Of a stretch of 64,000 nt of DNA, positions 35,356 through 48,763 are shown piece after piece (positions within the stretch are counted from its first letter, which is position 1; each line of letters starts with the position of its first letter). The stretch comes from Neckera pumila (taxonomy: Eukaryota; Streptophyta; Bryopsida; Hypnales; Neckeraceae). The notes under the pieces were generated by a model. The model had not been told where the DNA came from, did no database searches, and saw only the letters and a list, made by a program, of their open reading frames with translations. The stretch covers positions 2,170,001 through 2,234,000 of the forward strand of contig OZ018415.1 of NCBI GenBank assembly GCA_963969595.1, written 5' to 3'. A program made the translations under genes and the position numbers.

Positions 35356-35954
35356 ATGTACAAATTTCAACCCGTTTGCAACTGGCGAGCCTCAGTACTT
35401 CAGTTAGCCTGTGAACAAATTCTGTAACCATGAAAAGGACGCCTCTTTTTTTTTTCTCCCCACAAAACACTTTAGGCATACAGTGAATGGGCCGAGTGTG
35501 CTCGCAATCATGATTTTTTTCCTAGGCTACAAGGAATCAAACAACCTTCAATTGAGACTTGATTATAATACTTGTCGAGTGGTAAGGTGTTCCTCCTGCC
35601 TCTTGGGAAAAAAACAAAAATTTTGTAAGTACAATTGGGTTGTTATGTTGTATGTACAATTGGACACTCAGATAACACCTAAAAGTGAAACTGAATGTAT
35701 TCAGGTATCTTTTTAAAGAAATGCTATTAGAAAGTACAAAATCTGAAGGGGAAGTTGCCTTGGTTTTTGTCTCAAGTTCTGGATTGAAGCAATAAGGGAT
35801 GCTTTTCAATTGAAACCAAGCTAAGAAAATCAAAATAATTGAGCATTATCTCAGTACAACCAATTTTGATTCGTGATTGACAAGATTGCCTAAGTTTTTT
35901 TCAAGTTTTTGTAGTTTGGCCTGAAGGGCTGCTAGTGGAAATATGGTCTACATA
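35356..35954. other. intergenic, no gene seen
   Basis: Two overlapping frames of about 100 codons on opposite strands (35,411-35,716 and 35,537-35,833) have no recognisable similarity and low-complexity AT-rich content. I do not support either as a gene. Confidence 0.45.
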
Positions 35955-36330
35955 GATTAACCCCTAAAGTCCCATTGTCCCTACGAGGGACAAAATGGAT
36001 TTTGGGCAAGCTCCTATGAGCTCAATTTTTGTGAAACTTTATGAAACTTTCCCATAAGATAGAAAAACTTATTAGCTTTCTGCAAATGTAACTTTTATTT
36101 CAATCGGTGCCCGGTAGCAAAACTTATGCTACAATAACCTCAAAATGGGGGAGACCGGGCAGCAAAAAAAATCCATAAAAAAATGAAATTATTTTTTTAA
36201 TTATTTTTTTCTAATAGATTATATTTTTGTCTAAATAGGAAGCTTTGACTCATTCCATTTGGATTGGTGATGTGAAAGTTATAGAGTTTCTTGTTTTGCG
36301 GGCAAACAAAGCATTTTCTTGAAAAAAAAA
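35955..36330 (-). repeat. dispersed repeat copy C
   Basis: Minus-oriented copy: the plus strand reads 'aacccctaaagtcccattgt', 'aaaatggattttgggcaagc', 'tcaatcggtgcccgg', 'gggcagcaaaaa' and 'tcattccatttgga', the reverse complement of the corresponding parts of copies A and B. Confidence 0.7.
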
Positions 36331-36969
36331 AAAAATTCCACTTTGAATGCTAATATCTTCCAATCCGTACGGTCAAGCATCACAAAATTTTTACTACATG
36401 ATCTGAGAAAGGTATAGTACAAGTTCCTGTAATTAGATTCTTAAAAAAGTATTTCTTTTGATTTCTTGGATAAACGCAACAAAAGTAGCAGTTTTGAGTG
36501 ATTTTTGACAAAAAAAATGGCCTTCAAACTTTAAGGGTTAAGGAAATTGCTTGCGAGAAAATCTATATGATTAGTGGATTAGATCCACATGATTGGATTA
36601 GTGATAGGTCTTCTTGTGGTCATTTTTGTAATTTGTGTCACATGAAAAAATCCCGTAATCATAAGTTTTATCACTTTAACCCCTAAACTTCTAAGGCATT
36701 TTTTCATTAAGAACCACTCAAAATTACCATTTCTATCGCAAAGTGCCCAAATCTTTGGAAATTGTTTTTTTCCCACATAATTAATAAGACCAATTTAACA
36801 AATTATAGACTTTTTAAAGTCCAGAATCAACATTAAATCTACATTTGAATGATGAAACCATAATGTATATATAGTCCAAATGTAGATTTTTGAATTAAGC
36901 ATGGATCAAAATCATTATTTTGGATTAAATAGAATTAAAGAAAATAAAAAAATAGACAAGTATCGGCTG

Positions 36970-37830
36970 TCAATTAGGTAATTTGGCCTTTAATCATAGG
37001 ATCTTGCACTAGACTGATAGAAGAATGTGTGGAAGAAATTTCAAATACTTTAATTGCATAGATTGCAATATATATTCTTTTGAAGTGTATAAACCTGGTT
37101 TTTTTGCACCTTATTTGACTAGATTTTAAGGCTTTGATTCTTCTTAGCTTACAATTTGTGTGCTATACATTTTGAATTTTGAATTTTTTATATTGAAGAA
37201 TTGAATTGAAACTCTAGAAAAAATATTTCATAAAAAAGACACTTGATTTTCATTTTCATTTTAAAATAATTAAATAGAAGTAGGTACAAGATTGAAGGAA
37301 ATTTTCTAATCATTAATCGCTCTACAATGGAATTGAAAATTGCTAATTCCAATGGTGAGATTGTTCTAGCAAGATAACTTATAACCTGTTGAATTATTTC
37401 TTGTGAAAATTGTGAAATTTGTGTTCAAAAATGAATCCTACCAGTTAATTTTTCAAAAAGATGCTTAGGTTGCCTAAAAAACAAGTTTGCCCATGACTTT
37501 CTCATCACTACTATAATCCAAATAGAATGAATCAAATCTTTCCTCATAAACAAAAATACTCAATGAGAATCTAAATTTTGAAAATTTTATTTTGACTTTC
37601 TATGATTTTTTTGTGTGTTGTTTGACAAACTCCATTTGAATTGAAACTTAGGATGGCATAACTTTAATTTGCACTCAGTCACCGGTTGAAATAAAAATTA
37701 TATTTCCAAAAAGCTAATGTGTTTTTCTATCATCAAAAAAGTTTCAAAAATTCACAAGAAAAATAGAGACTTAAACCTATCTAAAATCCACTTTAACTTA
37801 TAAAGGACACTAGGAATTTTAAGGGATCAA
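36970..37830 (+). repeat. dispersed repeat copy D
   Basis: Plus-oriented copy with the same order as copy B: 'ggatcttgcac', 'gaatgtgtggaa', 'ccaatggtgagattgttctagcaag', 'aatgaatcctaccagtt', 'caagtttgcccatgactttctca', 'ctatcatcaaaaaagtttc' and 'taaaatccactt'. It is more diverged than copies A and B. Confidence 0.65.
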
Positions 37831-39220
37831 GATCAAAGAATCTAGAAATAGATTGTTTGGATTGGATTTACTAAGAAAAGTCACATTATGGACCCTAATC
37901 AAGGAATAATCAACACTAACAAGAATAACAATTATCAATTCACCCTTATAGTGTGTGTGGTACTCACATAACATTGTTAACGGAGTCTTGTACCTCCCCC
38001 CAGGTGGAGGTATAACTCCCCCCCAATATTCTTGGAGGGAGACTTTAGTTATAATCCTGACAGTATCATTGGTCAGGGGGAGCTATTTGATCTGCGCATT
38101 GTCAAAGATACTGTGCTTTGAGGAACGGCATTGGCTACATGCTTACTTTTTTGCTGGGGGGCTCCCGATTCGGGGGGGAGCAAAAGGGACCCCCCCAATG
38201 AACATTAATAATGTTATGCATTTACCAAAAATCATAATATTTTGAAAATTAAGTGCGCATTGAAACATTATTACAATATCCTCCAAATCTATAAATACTA
38301 CTACCTTAATTTTTTAATAATACCCGTGTTTAATGTGTTTTACAAAGGAAATACAAATATTATTCAGAAACAGAGGGAACACAATTCTAGTGTGGCTAAT
38401 TTTGTTGGTACTGTCAATTTTCTCGTTTCAATTACTACAAATCAGTGAAGTTGCAACAGAATAACGGTGGGGCGGTAAATAAGTGGGTGACTGGGCTGGG
38501 TAACTAAAAGCCGAAACATGAGTCACTAAATTATCCATTCAAATTGAGCCTTGTGGGCCGAATTTTCCCCTGTGAAGAACGCAAGAATTTTTTATGTGCC
38601 ACAAAAAAAAATTCCTGCAAAATTCTGAATTCATATTTGCCCCAAATTAGTTAGGAGAAGTCTGCAATATGCCCTAGGTATGGCGCCAAATAGGGGACTT
38701 TTCTTTACTTTACCCCGGAAAACACAAAACTTACCCTACTGGTCCCACTTCGAGTGGAGGCTTTACTTAAGTTAGCGTCCTGCAGCCGAAACAGCGAGGA
38801 GAGTAACTTTTTCGGTTTCAGTTGATGCCAAATTTTCACTTGTTTTATGCTGCCCGGATATACTTTACCCCTCCAGAAATAGTGAGAACTCTGCAAGTTT
38901 GCATCGTTCACGATTCACTAAACTGAAAAGCGGTGTATGAGGTCGTTGGCCATCGTGCAGACACGTGGTAAATGCATTGTACTTCCATGTACTTGTCCCA
39001 TCAAACGTTGGCTTGAACAGTTGGACTGCCAAACCGGCATTGGTTTCTTTCTGTGATTGACACGTGTCAGATACTACAGTACTGGATTCGTTTGGCTTAA
39101 TGTTGGATGGTTGTTCCGATATCCATCCATTCCATACCTTAAGTTTGGTTTTTTGTTTTGTTTTGTTTTGATTGTTTGTTACGTTGAGATCTCACGGACC
39201 ATGCGTATCCCGCCCGCATG
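37831..39220. other. intergenic, no gene seen
   Basis: Contains a C/G-rich pocket at about 37,990-38,190 ('cctccccccaggtggaggtata' and 'ttcgggggggagc') that looks like the arms of an eroded foldback element, but I could not define ends. No gene is supported. Confidence 0.4.
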
Positions 39221-40500
39221 TGTAGCACTGTCGGAAAGCCCTTGGTGAGGAGGAGTGCACGGGCTTGGTTTTGTGGCGTTTGGAGCTACGATGCGGAAGT
39301 TACTGAATTTTGAAGTATTTATGGATCAAAAAATTAGAAAATTATTTTCACATTGATTTTGGTTGCGTTCATGGTACCGTTGGAAAGCTGGCTTGACGAG
39401 GAGGGGTGGATAGGCTTGGTTTTGTGGTGTTTAGAGCTATGGTGTGAAAGTTATTGAATTTTGAAATTTTTTATGCATTCAAAATTTTAAAAATTAAAAA
39501 ATTACTTTTTCTTTTGTTTTGGTTGTGGCAATGGCACAAGCAAAACTTGGGCCCAAAATATGGAAATCTCTAGTCACAAGTACATGCCCAAATTTTCTAT
39601 GTAGCCAAAAATCGCATGTTGGTCTTCCAGGAGATGAGATAGTTATTGAATATTGTTTTTTTTTGAGTTCATTGTTGAATATTATAAGGCACCAAAGTTT
39701 ATTTTCCATACTTTAGTGAAATTTTTGGCACCATAGCATTGAAGTTGCTATTTGGGTATGATATTCATCAATCCTTTGTTTAATGCCATCTACCTTCCAT
39801 AGCTATTAAATATTTGAATCTGTTGGAGTCATCTTGGATGTTTTTATGAATTTGTTGCTACAAATCAATGTGGCCCAAAAGTTAACGATAAGGATATAAA
39901 ATTTTTTAGTTTTTTTAGTATTTTTTCTTCTAATTTCATGCAATTCTAGCTATATAATTTTTTTTTACAATATTATAAGGTTTAATACAAATGGATCAAA
40001 AGAGTTTAAAATAGCAAAAAATCGGCATTCTCATTGTACAGTTGATCGCTACATGGGCGATATGAAAAAATCCCAAAAAATTATATTGGTTGATATAAAA
40101 ATTCTTCGAGACCAAATGTCTTTCAGTTGCGTTCTTAGTACAGTTAGAAAGCTTTCTCCAAAAAAGGATACACATGATTTGTTTTGCTATATTGGGACCA
40201 ATAGTGTGAAAGTTATTGGATTTTGAAGTGTTTATGAATTAAAAAATTAGAAAATTACTTCCGATTGTACTTTGATTGTGACAACAACACAAGACACTCT
40301 AGTGAGATGTGACTAAACCATTACCTTAAGTTTGTTTGTTTGTTTGTTTATTACATCCTTTGATTGTATTCTTGGGTACTATCAGAGAGTCCTTGGCAAG
40401 GAGGGGTGCATGGGCTTTGTTTTGTGATGTTTAGACCTATGGTGTGAGAGTTATTGAATTTCAAAGTTTTTATGAAGTGGAAAGTTAGAGAATTACTTTT
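39221..40500. repeat. four diverged copies of a roughly 100-150 bp unit
   Basis: A unit of the form 'gaaagc', 'gaggaggngtg', 'ggcttggttttgtgg', 'gtgtgaaagttattgaatttt' and 'tttatg' appears near 39,231, 39,390, 40,147 and 40,385. The first two are adjacent; the others are separated by AT-rich text. Origin unknown. Confidence 0.6.
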
Positions 40501-40538
40501 ATTTTATTTCAGCTGTGTCAACTAAATGGCATAGGGCA

Positions 40539-40770
40539 CACTACACTAATGATGGACCTAAATAGTGTTATCTACACTAATTGATTTTAAAATGTTATAA
40601 CTTATTTTTTCCTTCATGAATATTTTCACCAAGAACATAGGTATTGATATGTTCCAAAGTTGCGGTTCTCAATGAATGTCGCTGGTAAAAATACTCATCA
40701 AGAGTAATAATTTATGACATTTTGAAAGCAAGTAGTGTATGTAACACTAAATACCATCATTAGTGTAGTG
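40539..40770. mobile_element. CACTA-like foldback MITE, copy 1
   Basis: Starts CACTACACTAATGATGG and ends CCATCATTAGTGTAGTG, with arms extending far inwards ('gttacttattttttcc'-like and 'agagtaataatttatgac' segments pair imperfectly). A near-identical element in the opposite orientation lies at 62,929-63,154. No coding content. Target duplication is not obvious. Confidence 0.7.
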
Positions 40771-41117
40771 TAACTGAATTTGGGGGTTTCAATTTCAGCG
40801 TGCAATGGTGTGGATGCTAACTTACCAGAAGGACCAATCCCTGTACACGTCTTCCAACCAAGTTGGCTCAAGGCGATTGATTCTTCTCAGCATGGGCACA
40901 ACCACCGAAATTGACGGCCACCCCTTGTTTCCAAAATCCAGTCCTGGTTTTAGGGCATGATTCTGGATTGTGAAATGTTGAGATACTGTCTAAAGACTTG
41001 TCAATTGGTCACCCTTTTTCTTCCCTGCAAAAGATCTTTGGAACAAAAGTAAACTATCATACCCCTAAAAGGGTCCCCAGAAGAATCTATGAGCATATAT
41101 TGTTCCTAAGAAGAACT

Positions 41118-42290
41118 GAAGTCAAATTGAAGGGTCGGCATGCACGAAAGAGGTCGTCCGTAACATGGTCTACCAATACGGATTGAGTCCCTTTTGCATT
41201 GTTGAAAAGGAGAACCTAAAGTGAAGAAAATTGTCTTCTATGGCTCATCAGGCAAAACCAACCCTTGAATTAATTGGTAAGTCTTTCCGAGATATCAAGC
41301 AAAGTATAATACCTTTGCAACATGGGAAGGGCCATTGCTTTGGTTGTACAACACAATGGTATGCAATTGAAGGGTCGGCATGAATGAGAGTTCGATGACA
41401 TTGTTTACCAGTAAGGCAAGGGTACCTTTTGCATCATTGAAAAGGAGACCTCGCAAGTGAACAAAATTGTCTTCTATGGCTCCTCAGGCAAACCCAATGC
41501 TTGAATTAATTGGTAAGTCATTCCGAGATATCAATCAAAGTTATAATACCTTTGCAATATGGGAAGGATCATTCCCTTGGTTGTAGGATATAATGGTAGG
41601 CAATTGAAGGATTGGCATGAATGAGAGTTCCATAACATTATTTACCAGTGAGGCAAGGGTACGTTTTGCACCATTGAAAAGAAGACCCTGAAAGTGAACA
41701 AAATTGTCTTGTATGGCTCCTCAGGCAAACCCAATCCTTGAATTAATTGGTAAGTTCTTCCAAGACATCAAGCAAAGTATGATATCTTTGCAACATGGAA
41801 AGGGCCGTTTCCTTGGTTGTACAACAGTATGCAATTGAAGGGTTGGTGTGAATGAGAATTCGATGACATTGTTTACTAATGAGGCAAGGGTACCTTTTGC
41901 ATCATTAAAAAAGAGACCCCCTAAAGTGAACAAAATTGTCTTGTATGTCTCCTTAGGCAAATCCAATCCTTGAATAAATTGGTAAGTCCTTCCGAGCTAT
42001 CTAGCAAAGCATAATCCCTTCTCTGCACGGAAAAGGCCATTGCTTGGGTTGTACCATGGTATGCAATTGAAGGTCGGCATGAATGAGAGTTCTATAACAT
42101 TGTTTACCAATGAGGCAAGGGTCTTTTTTGCATTATTGAAAAGGAGACCTCTAAAGTAAACAAAATTGTCTTTTATGGCTCATCAACCAACCCCAATCTT
42201 TGAATTATATGAGAAGTCCCTCTTGGATAACTAGCAAAGCATAATACTCTTAAACATGGTTATACAATGGTTATACAATGTCATACAAAT
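41118..42290. repeat. tandem array of about five ~235 bp units
   Basis: The phrase 'caattgaagg' followed by 'tcggcatgaatgagagtt' recurs at about 41,124, 41,363, 41,600, 41,831 and 42,063, giving periods of 239, 237, 231 and 232 bases. Each unit also has 'gaggcaagggtac', 'attgaaaaggagacc', 'gaacaaaattgtctt', 'ttgaattaattggtaagtc' and 'ttccgagatatc'. The outer units are the most diverged. Confidence 0.9.
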
Positions 42291-44220
42291 GATGGGTCAA
42301 CATGAATCTAAGCATAATTTTGATGAATAACAATTCTTGACGATATTTTCTAAGATTATCATTGAAGTAGGGATTCTTTTTAGGTTTTATATGACCCAAT
42401 TATACAAAAGAAACAACTTTATAATTAGTGATTATGTCATTTTTTTAAATTTAGGAAAATAAAAAATTTGTTGAGCTAAAAGCAATATTTCTAGAAATCA
42501 TAAAAATTATTTTCATGTTGAATAGATCCATATCTAATATGAAAACATTAATTCATTCTATTATAATGTTTGAAAAAAAGATACAAGGAATTTTGTTTTG
42601 TAAGCAATTGTAACATATCCCTCTAAAATGAGATTTGTTTCTTAATTCAATTTTCACAAATTTTTAAAATGAAAAAGTGTATATGTTCAATTGGTTTTCT
42701 ACAACATTTGTACCATTTGGATTGGCTTGTTTCAATTCAATACTAGATTTATTAGCAAATTTTTTTCCCTATGATCTTATATTTTTTTCTACATAATGAT
42801 TATTTAAAGAAATAAAAATGAAAACAATTCTTAGTTTCTTTTTTTTGGTAGGTTTCCAACTCAGTTTTTGAACATAATTCTTTAACCAACGGAAGACAAG
42901 CATGTTTTTTTTTTTTTAAATTTCAAAATTGAAACAAAGCTCATTTTGAGTTGAATATTGATGCAACGGTCATCTAAATGTGTTCTCTATAAATATTTGA
43001 GTTGAAAAATATGCCATTTTAGGTTCATTTTCAACCTCCTCTAGAAATCATTCCATATTTCATTTGAGTTGGAAATTTTGGCAATAGAAACCTATAGTCA
43101 TTACCAAATAATGCTCAAAATTTTAGGTTGAAATTATAGTTTATTAGAAACCACTTGTTCGCACGTGGTTTGTAGTAGTAGAACCAAGTTCCCTCCCCGA
43201 GGTTTTAGTCCAATCGTATACTATGAAGTACACAATAGCGGGCGGACGGACAGACGGGCAGATGGGGAGATGATTGGATAGGCGGATGAGCGGACGGATC
43301 AGTTAAGCGCTGGGGATTTGAGAGATTTGCCGTTCGCCAGACGCCAGCCCATTTGCCATCCACCAACGCGTCTGTATACCACCATCTACCCGTTAGAATT
43401 ATCCGACGGCAAATTCACCCAACGAATGCAACGTTTGGACGTCAAGGCGTCCGGACGTCCCAAAAATGAACGTGATTTTGCCCTAGATGTAGCAATTTGT
43501 CAACCTTGGACGAAGGGAAGGTCAACAAGAGTGCAAGGACGGGAGTTGGATACCATTGCTAGCAAACAAACCTTTCCTACCACACAGACAGCCACATGCT
43601 CCAAAAATAACTCAAGGGGGGGTGGCCCTGGAAATAACTCAAGGCGGGGTGTTAACATCTCACTTTAAAGATTAATGACTATCCATTTTTACTAAAGATA
43701 AGATTTTAGAACTTCCATCCAAAAAAGGTCAACTGATGTGGCATTGGTATTGCACTAGAGTTGCATTGGGTGTTGCCATAATTGGGCCGCTTGAAGATAA
43801 GAACAAGGAGGCGGGATTGGTTGAAGGTTGTCTATGAGGTATGGTGCAATTCAGTCAAATTTGTGAAGGGGCTTGGAGGAGTATTATGCAATTGTGAATA
43901 TCTAGACGGATTGCAAACAAAGGTCAGCTGGAGCCCAGGTGTATAGTACTTGTGCACAAGAAGGTGCAATCTTCCTCCTCTATCGTTACTTTTGAAATGA
44001 AAGTTGCTTGCTTTCTGGTCTTTGAATGTGTTTGGTCCGAGTCCTATCCAATTGATGGTCGAGAGTATTGGAAACCATTGAATCCGTAGTGCTAGTTTGA
44101 ATTGGGTGGATGATGTGCTTGAGTGAATTTAGTGCATTTGAATTCATGTTGGTGAACTTAGGATTTTGTTTCATTTGCTGCTGCAACGTGTTACATGTTG
44201 CAGTGCATGTGACAACTCAA
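42291..44220. other. AT-rich intergenic with repeat copy G
   Basis: About 42,400-42,980 resembles a diverged minus-oriented copy of the dispersed repeat. A 116-codon frame at 43,318-43,668 lies downstream of a 'gcggacggacagacggg' simple-sequence-like run and has no recognised similarity. No gene is supported. Confidence 0.4.
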
Positions 44221-44221
44221 G

Positions 44222-44680
44222 CATTACAAAAAATGGCAACCCTCAAAGGGGTTGCTTCCCTTTGAGGAGTTCCACTCAGGGAGGTGCAGCCCCTTTGAGG
44301 GGAACACCTCTGTTCTTGAACAAGGGGTTCATTTTTAAAATTTAATTTTTTTTAAAATAATAATATAATAATAATATAATATTAATATTATAATTAAATT
44401 AAATAAAATAATACAAATTAATAATAAAATAATAATATAAAAAATAAAAAATAAAAAATAATTAAAAAAATAAAAAAATAATTAAAATAAAATAATTCTC
44501 AAATTAGGAAGCTGATGTGGTCGCCATGGTGCCACATCAGATTCAAAAAAAAAATTAATTAATTTTTTTTTTAAATAATTTTTTTTTATGTTTTTTAAAA
44601 TATTAAAAAATAAGGTTCAGTACCAGTGTCGGGCGCTGTCCAGGCTCTCCCGTTCGCTAGAGGGGAATTTTTTCTTTTTT
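44222..44680. mobile_element. eroded CATTA-type foldback element
   Basis: It begins 'cattacaaaaaatggcaacc', has GC-rich 'cctcaaaggggttgc' and 'cccctttgagggg' segments, a long AT-rich middle (44,330-44,500), and the central palindrome gatgtggtcg, six bases, gtgccacatca (44,514-44,539). The right end is unclear. Assignment rests mainly on the shared palindrome. Confidence 0.45.
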
Positions 44681-47600
44681 TCTTTTTTCTTTTTTCTAGA
44701 TTTCTAAATCAAGTTTCTTTCCAATGGATAAACTTGAAAAGATTATCTAGTATACTATCACATTACATAGTATGTGAGTTGATTTGGAATCAAAAGACCT
44801 AAAACTATGACTATGTAGACATAATTGGTGGCAATTCTTATAATACCACTGACAAATATCATAATTTGTATAACTCTGTTAGACTGTACATAGTGGCCTG
44901 GATTTCTGGCTTTTTTGAATTAAATCATTGAGAATTATTTCAATATACTTTTTCATTGCTAAAATGCCTCTTATGGTACTTAGTTATGCTTCCTATTAAT
45001 CAAAGCAGGTGAAGTTATGGATGTGCCTTATTTACCAATTGGTAAATACTGGTTAACTACCGCACTAAAATTTTAATTAGCCTCCATTTATTTATAGATG
45101 GGCATATGGCTTGCAACTACTTCAAATATTAATTGACAATGACTCTGGCTTCAATTACTTCTTGATTTGGGGGCCATTGGATTTAATTCCTTGGTTTTCA
45201 CATAATCAGTTGTGTTCAGCATCACAATGGTCCCATGATGACATGCTGATTTTACTTTATGACTGATACCTCAGGAGCTCAAGGTTTTCCTACTGATTTC
45301 TTCTCCAACGAGCTCTGGACCTCACAAGAGGAGGAGGATGCATTGAGATTGCCAATTCATTTTGCTTGACACCTGCTATAAGTTTTATCCACTGGGGTTC
45401 AAACTTTGTTGCATCTTTTTGCTGATTCCACAAGCGTTTTGGTCTGTGAGAGATTTTGCCACAAACAGAGCTTTCTTGCCAAACATGGCTTCCACTCAGT
45501 CTACACCAAACAGTCAGGTTTTGCTTTTGTTTCTATTTCTCCTGGTATATGGTTTGGACTTAGTAAGGCTGTTCTCTTCTAGGATGTTTGATGCGAAAAC
45601 AATAACAAGTTGTTCAGGGCTTAAGACACCTCGCATACGTACTTTAACATACTAACTGTCTGTTTTGGTGCATAGGTGCAGGTGAGGTCCTAATCCTCAT
45701 GAAACTTCTTAGTATATATGAACAGGGATTTTTCCAACACTCCTACTAGTCCTACTTAGAAAAAAGACTGTATAGGAAGTTGTGGATATTTTTCTAAGAA
45801 CTCCAGGTGCTTTCTTAGGAGCTATTTTTTGCCACTATTTTGAGCCTTTGTACATGTTCTTTCAAGTTTCATGTACTGATGTATATTGCTAAATTTTCAC
45901 TTAGTATGATATATTTCTTACAATATATTTCTTACAATATATCAATAGTTGTAACAAGTTGTTTGTTTCATACATGTTGCCCATGATCTGGTAATGCAAC
46001 AGCTTTTTATGCAATTTTAAATCTGGTGAGATGAAATCTAGAAGATGCATGACTAGATGGAACAAATGAGTTAAGAAAACATATTGTAATTGAGATGATT
46101 GATTCAGATTGATGCTCTTTGTTAAAAAGAGGTGTTCCAGAAAAAGATTTTTTTTTTGAAAATTGAAAAAAAAAAAAAAAAATCAGTTGTTGTTCCCTCG
46201 TTCCCCTCACTCACAGCCCCTTTGAGGGCTCCGATTCTTCCTAATGATACTTATAACCAAAGATACATCGGTTTTTGATTCCCTAGGAGCCGTTACGGTG
46301 AATTGTCAACCCAACTTGGAAAAATCGTATACCTAGTCTACTTAATATTTCCCCATTTAAGTGACAATTTTCAACGTTCTTGAATTGCATGGTAGAGCTT
46401 GCATACTCAACAAAGTGTTGTGACGAATGATATCTTGATGGAAGGAACTCTCCAGAAATAGCTAAGTTTGTAGATCAATCAAGGGGAACAATAAAGAGGT
46501 ACAATGGCACTGATTCTCAGATTGTTCTTCTCTTGGAAATGACTAAACGGTCGCATCGTTGTCCAAATTCCAAGGTTCAATGAGAGCATGTTGTTGACTT
46601 AGTGGGCTTTTGAAATTTGATTTGATGTGTCCCAAGTGCAGGTGTCCACCTTCATAGGAGCACCTTTGCCCAATTGGCCAGAGAGTCATTCAAAGGCAAG
46701 GGTGAGCCAATACTAGCGGTCTCCGTAAGATTCATCATAACATGCTCTCTCTACTCTATTCTTTCTTGAATAATATATCCTCCATTCTAGTACAGTTCTC
46801 GCAATATTGTATATTGTATCTATCTAAAACCCTAAAATCCTACCCTAAACTCCTTACCAGAGCAATCTATGGTGATGAATTAGTGTTTTGCGTGGTTGAG
46901 TCTCAATAGCATTTTCTTGAGTAACAAATTCTACAAAGTGTTTTTTGTTTGGAATTGAGGCTCTAGCTTGCTTTTCATGTGAAATTGAGGTGCATTAGCC
47001 ATCCTGTGCACATACGGGGTGCTTCCCAGTAGTAGGTGATACAAAATTTGATAAATGACATTGACATTGAGGGTTTGATGAAGGATGCCAAAGCCGTGGG
47101 TTTTAATAAAGCTGCTAGTATAGGTGAACTCTTGAGTACCAATGAAGCTGTGAACACTACTAAAGGTCAAAAAAATATTTCATACCTTGCAAAGTTATGA
47201 AATATTTTGAGTTTTATAACATAAATTTGAAGAAAATTTAAATTGAATTATGAAAGGAAATTCAACCAAAAAATAAATGACTTTGCATGAAAATTTACAA
47301 TCTAATCCAAACATAGTACTCGTTATATCCCAAAAACTTGTTATTTTATAGAAGGTATAAAATATTTTTTAATATTCAAAGATACTAAATTCCAACCATA
47401 GTGTGTTGTTTGGAGATGGTGCATGTTGCTTTGTATGAGTTTCTAACATTGATGTGTACTGTAAAGGGGGTCAAATATTAAAGATACAAAGTCCAGGTTA
47501 GGTTTTTGCACAAATTTACAATTGTGGTTTAAGGATTGAAGTGACAATGGTTGCATATTATGGGATTTATTCTTGGCTTATGAATTAATTTTTATTCCGC

Positions 47601-47879
47601 TGCATCTGCTTATGGATTGAATTTCAGTATGTAAGTGAGAAAGTTTTATTTTGTTGCATCTACTTAATGATTGAGTTTTAGTTCATGAGTGAGAAAATTG
47701 TCTTTGTGTCAACTATAGAGGTTTAATATTACGCATTTGTATTTGAATTAAAAAACTTTAGTTCAATTTGTAGTTTTTTTTTCCATCTTGTTCAATTGTT
47801 TTTGTTGGGTGGATTGGTTGTTTGTTCTATTACATGTTCTATTGAAGTTTTTTCAGCTTGTTTTTATCTAGTTTACATT
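44681..47879. other. intergenic, possible gene remnants
   Basis: Less AT-rich than its surroundings at 44,700-45,700. A short plus-strand frame near 45,275 reads GAQGFPTDFFSNELWTSQEE after an acceptor-like 'cctcag', but stops soon and has no partner exon that I can identify. A foldback-type end 'gagggctccgattcttcctaatg' ends at 46,246. No gene is supported. Confidence 0.35.
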
Positions 47880-48640
47880 AATTGTTTCAAATGATGAATT
47901 ATAGGGAAGTCTTTAGAAATAGGGTATTGTATTGAGTTATAGTCAAGGAGTTGGTTTTGCAGATGACCATTTCATTTGCCATCAATTTTTATGGTTCAAA
48001 ATTTTGAAATAGGGCATTGTATGGAATTAATGTCGAGAAGTTGGTTTTGTAGATGATTAGTTCATTTTGCCACCAAACTCTATGTTTTTAAATTTACATT
48101 AATTGTTTCACTTATAATTGTCTTAAAATGGGATATTTTGGAATGGGATATTTAGGGGCGATTTAAGGTCGGGGAGTTAGTTTTGCGGATGACCAGCTGA
48201 TTTGCCACCACTTTCCATGGTCCAATAAATATAGGTATATGAAATGTTTTTTACTGTGACAAAATGCCCCTTCAATGAAGGACCAATATAGTAATTACAA
48301 TTCTAAAACAGCCTCAGAAAATGCCACCTACTCAAAAAAGTGTATAGTGCTGGTATAATACTTGAGAAAAAATCAATTTATCTTCTTATTTTCCATCAGA
48401 TTATGCTTATAAGGAATCCTTAGGAATCCCTAGGAATAGAACACTATAATTGAGGAGTCAAGTTTTATGGATGACTAGCTCATTTGCCATCAACTTCTAT
48501 GTCTCCAAAAGTGTTTCCAAAATTGTCTTGAAAGGGGGTGTTTAGAAATACAATGTTGTATTGATTAAAGGTTGAGGCCTTGGCTTTGCGGATAACTAGC
48601 TCATTTGCTACTAATTCCCATGTTTCAAAATTTACATTAG
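47880..48640. repeat. irregular repeats with a shared ~33 bp core
   Basis: The core 'gagttggttttgcagatgac' followed by 'tcatttgcca' recurs with changes near 47,947, 48,049, 48,174, 48,453 and 48,581. Spacing is irregular (about 100 to 280 bases), so it is an eroded tandem repeat rather than an array. Confidence 0.6.
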
Positions 48641-48763
48641 TTGTTTAGTAACGAATTGGCTCAAAATTGAAGTAACTTAGCAAGTTTGATAGATAAAATC
48701 AAGTTCTTTAAGGAACACATATTAGAAGTCTAAAAATATTTATTTATTAGATTGAAGTAGTTA

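Noticed and set aside
43318..43668. 116-codon plus-strand frame starting MRDLPFARRQP
   Set aside because: It follows a 'gacggacagacggg' simple repeat and contains a duplicated 'aataactcaagg' phrase; no family recognised.
45275..45660. Possible exons of a decayed gene (GAQGFPTDFFSNELW and a 97-codon frame)
   Set aside because: Only one acceptor-like site and no consistent joining frame; I could not name a family.
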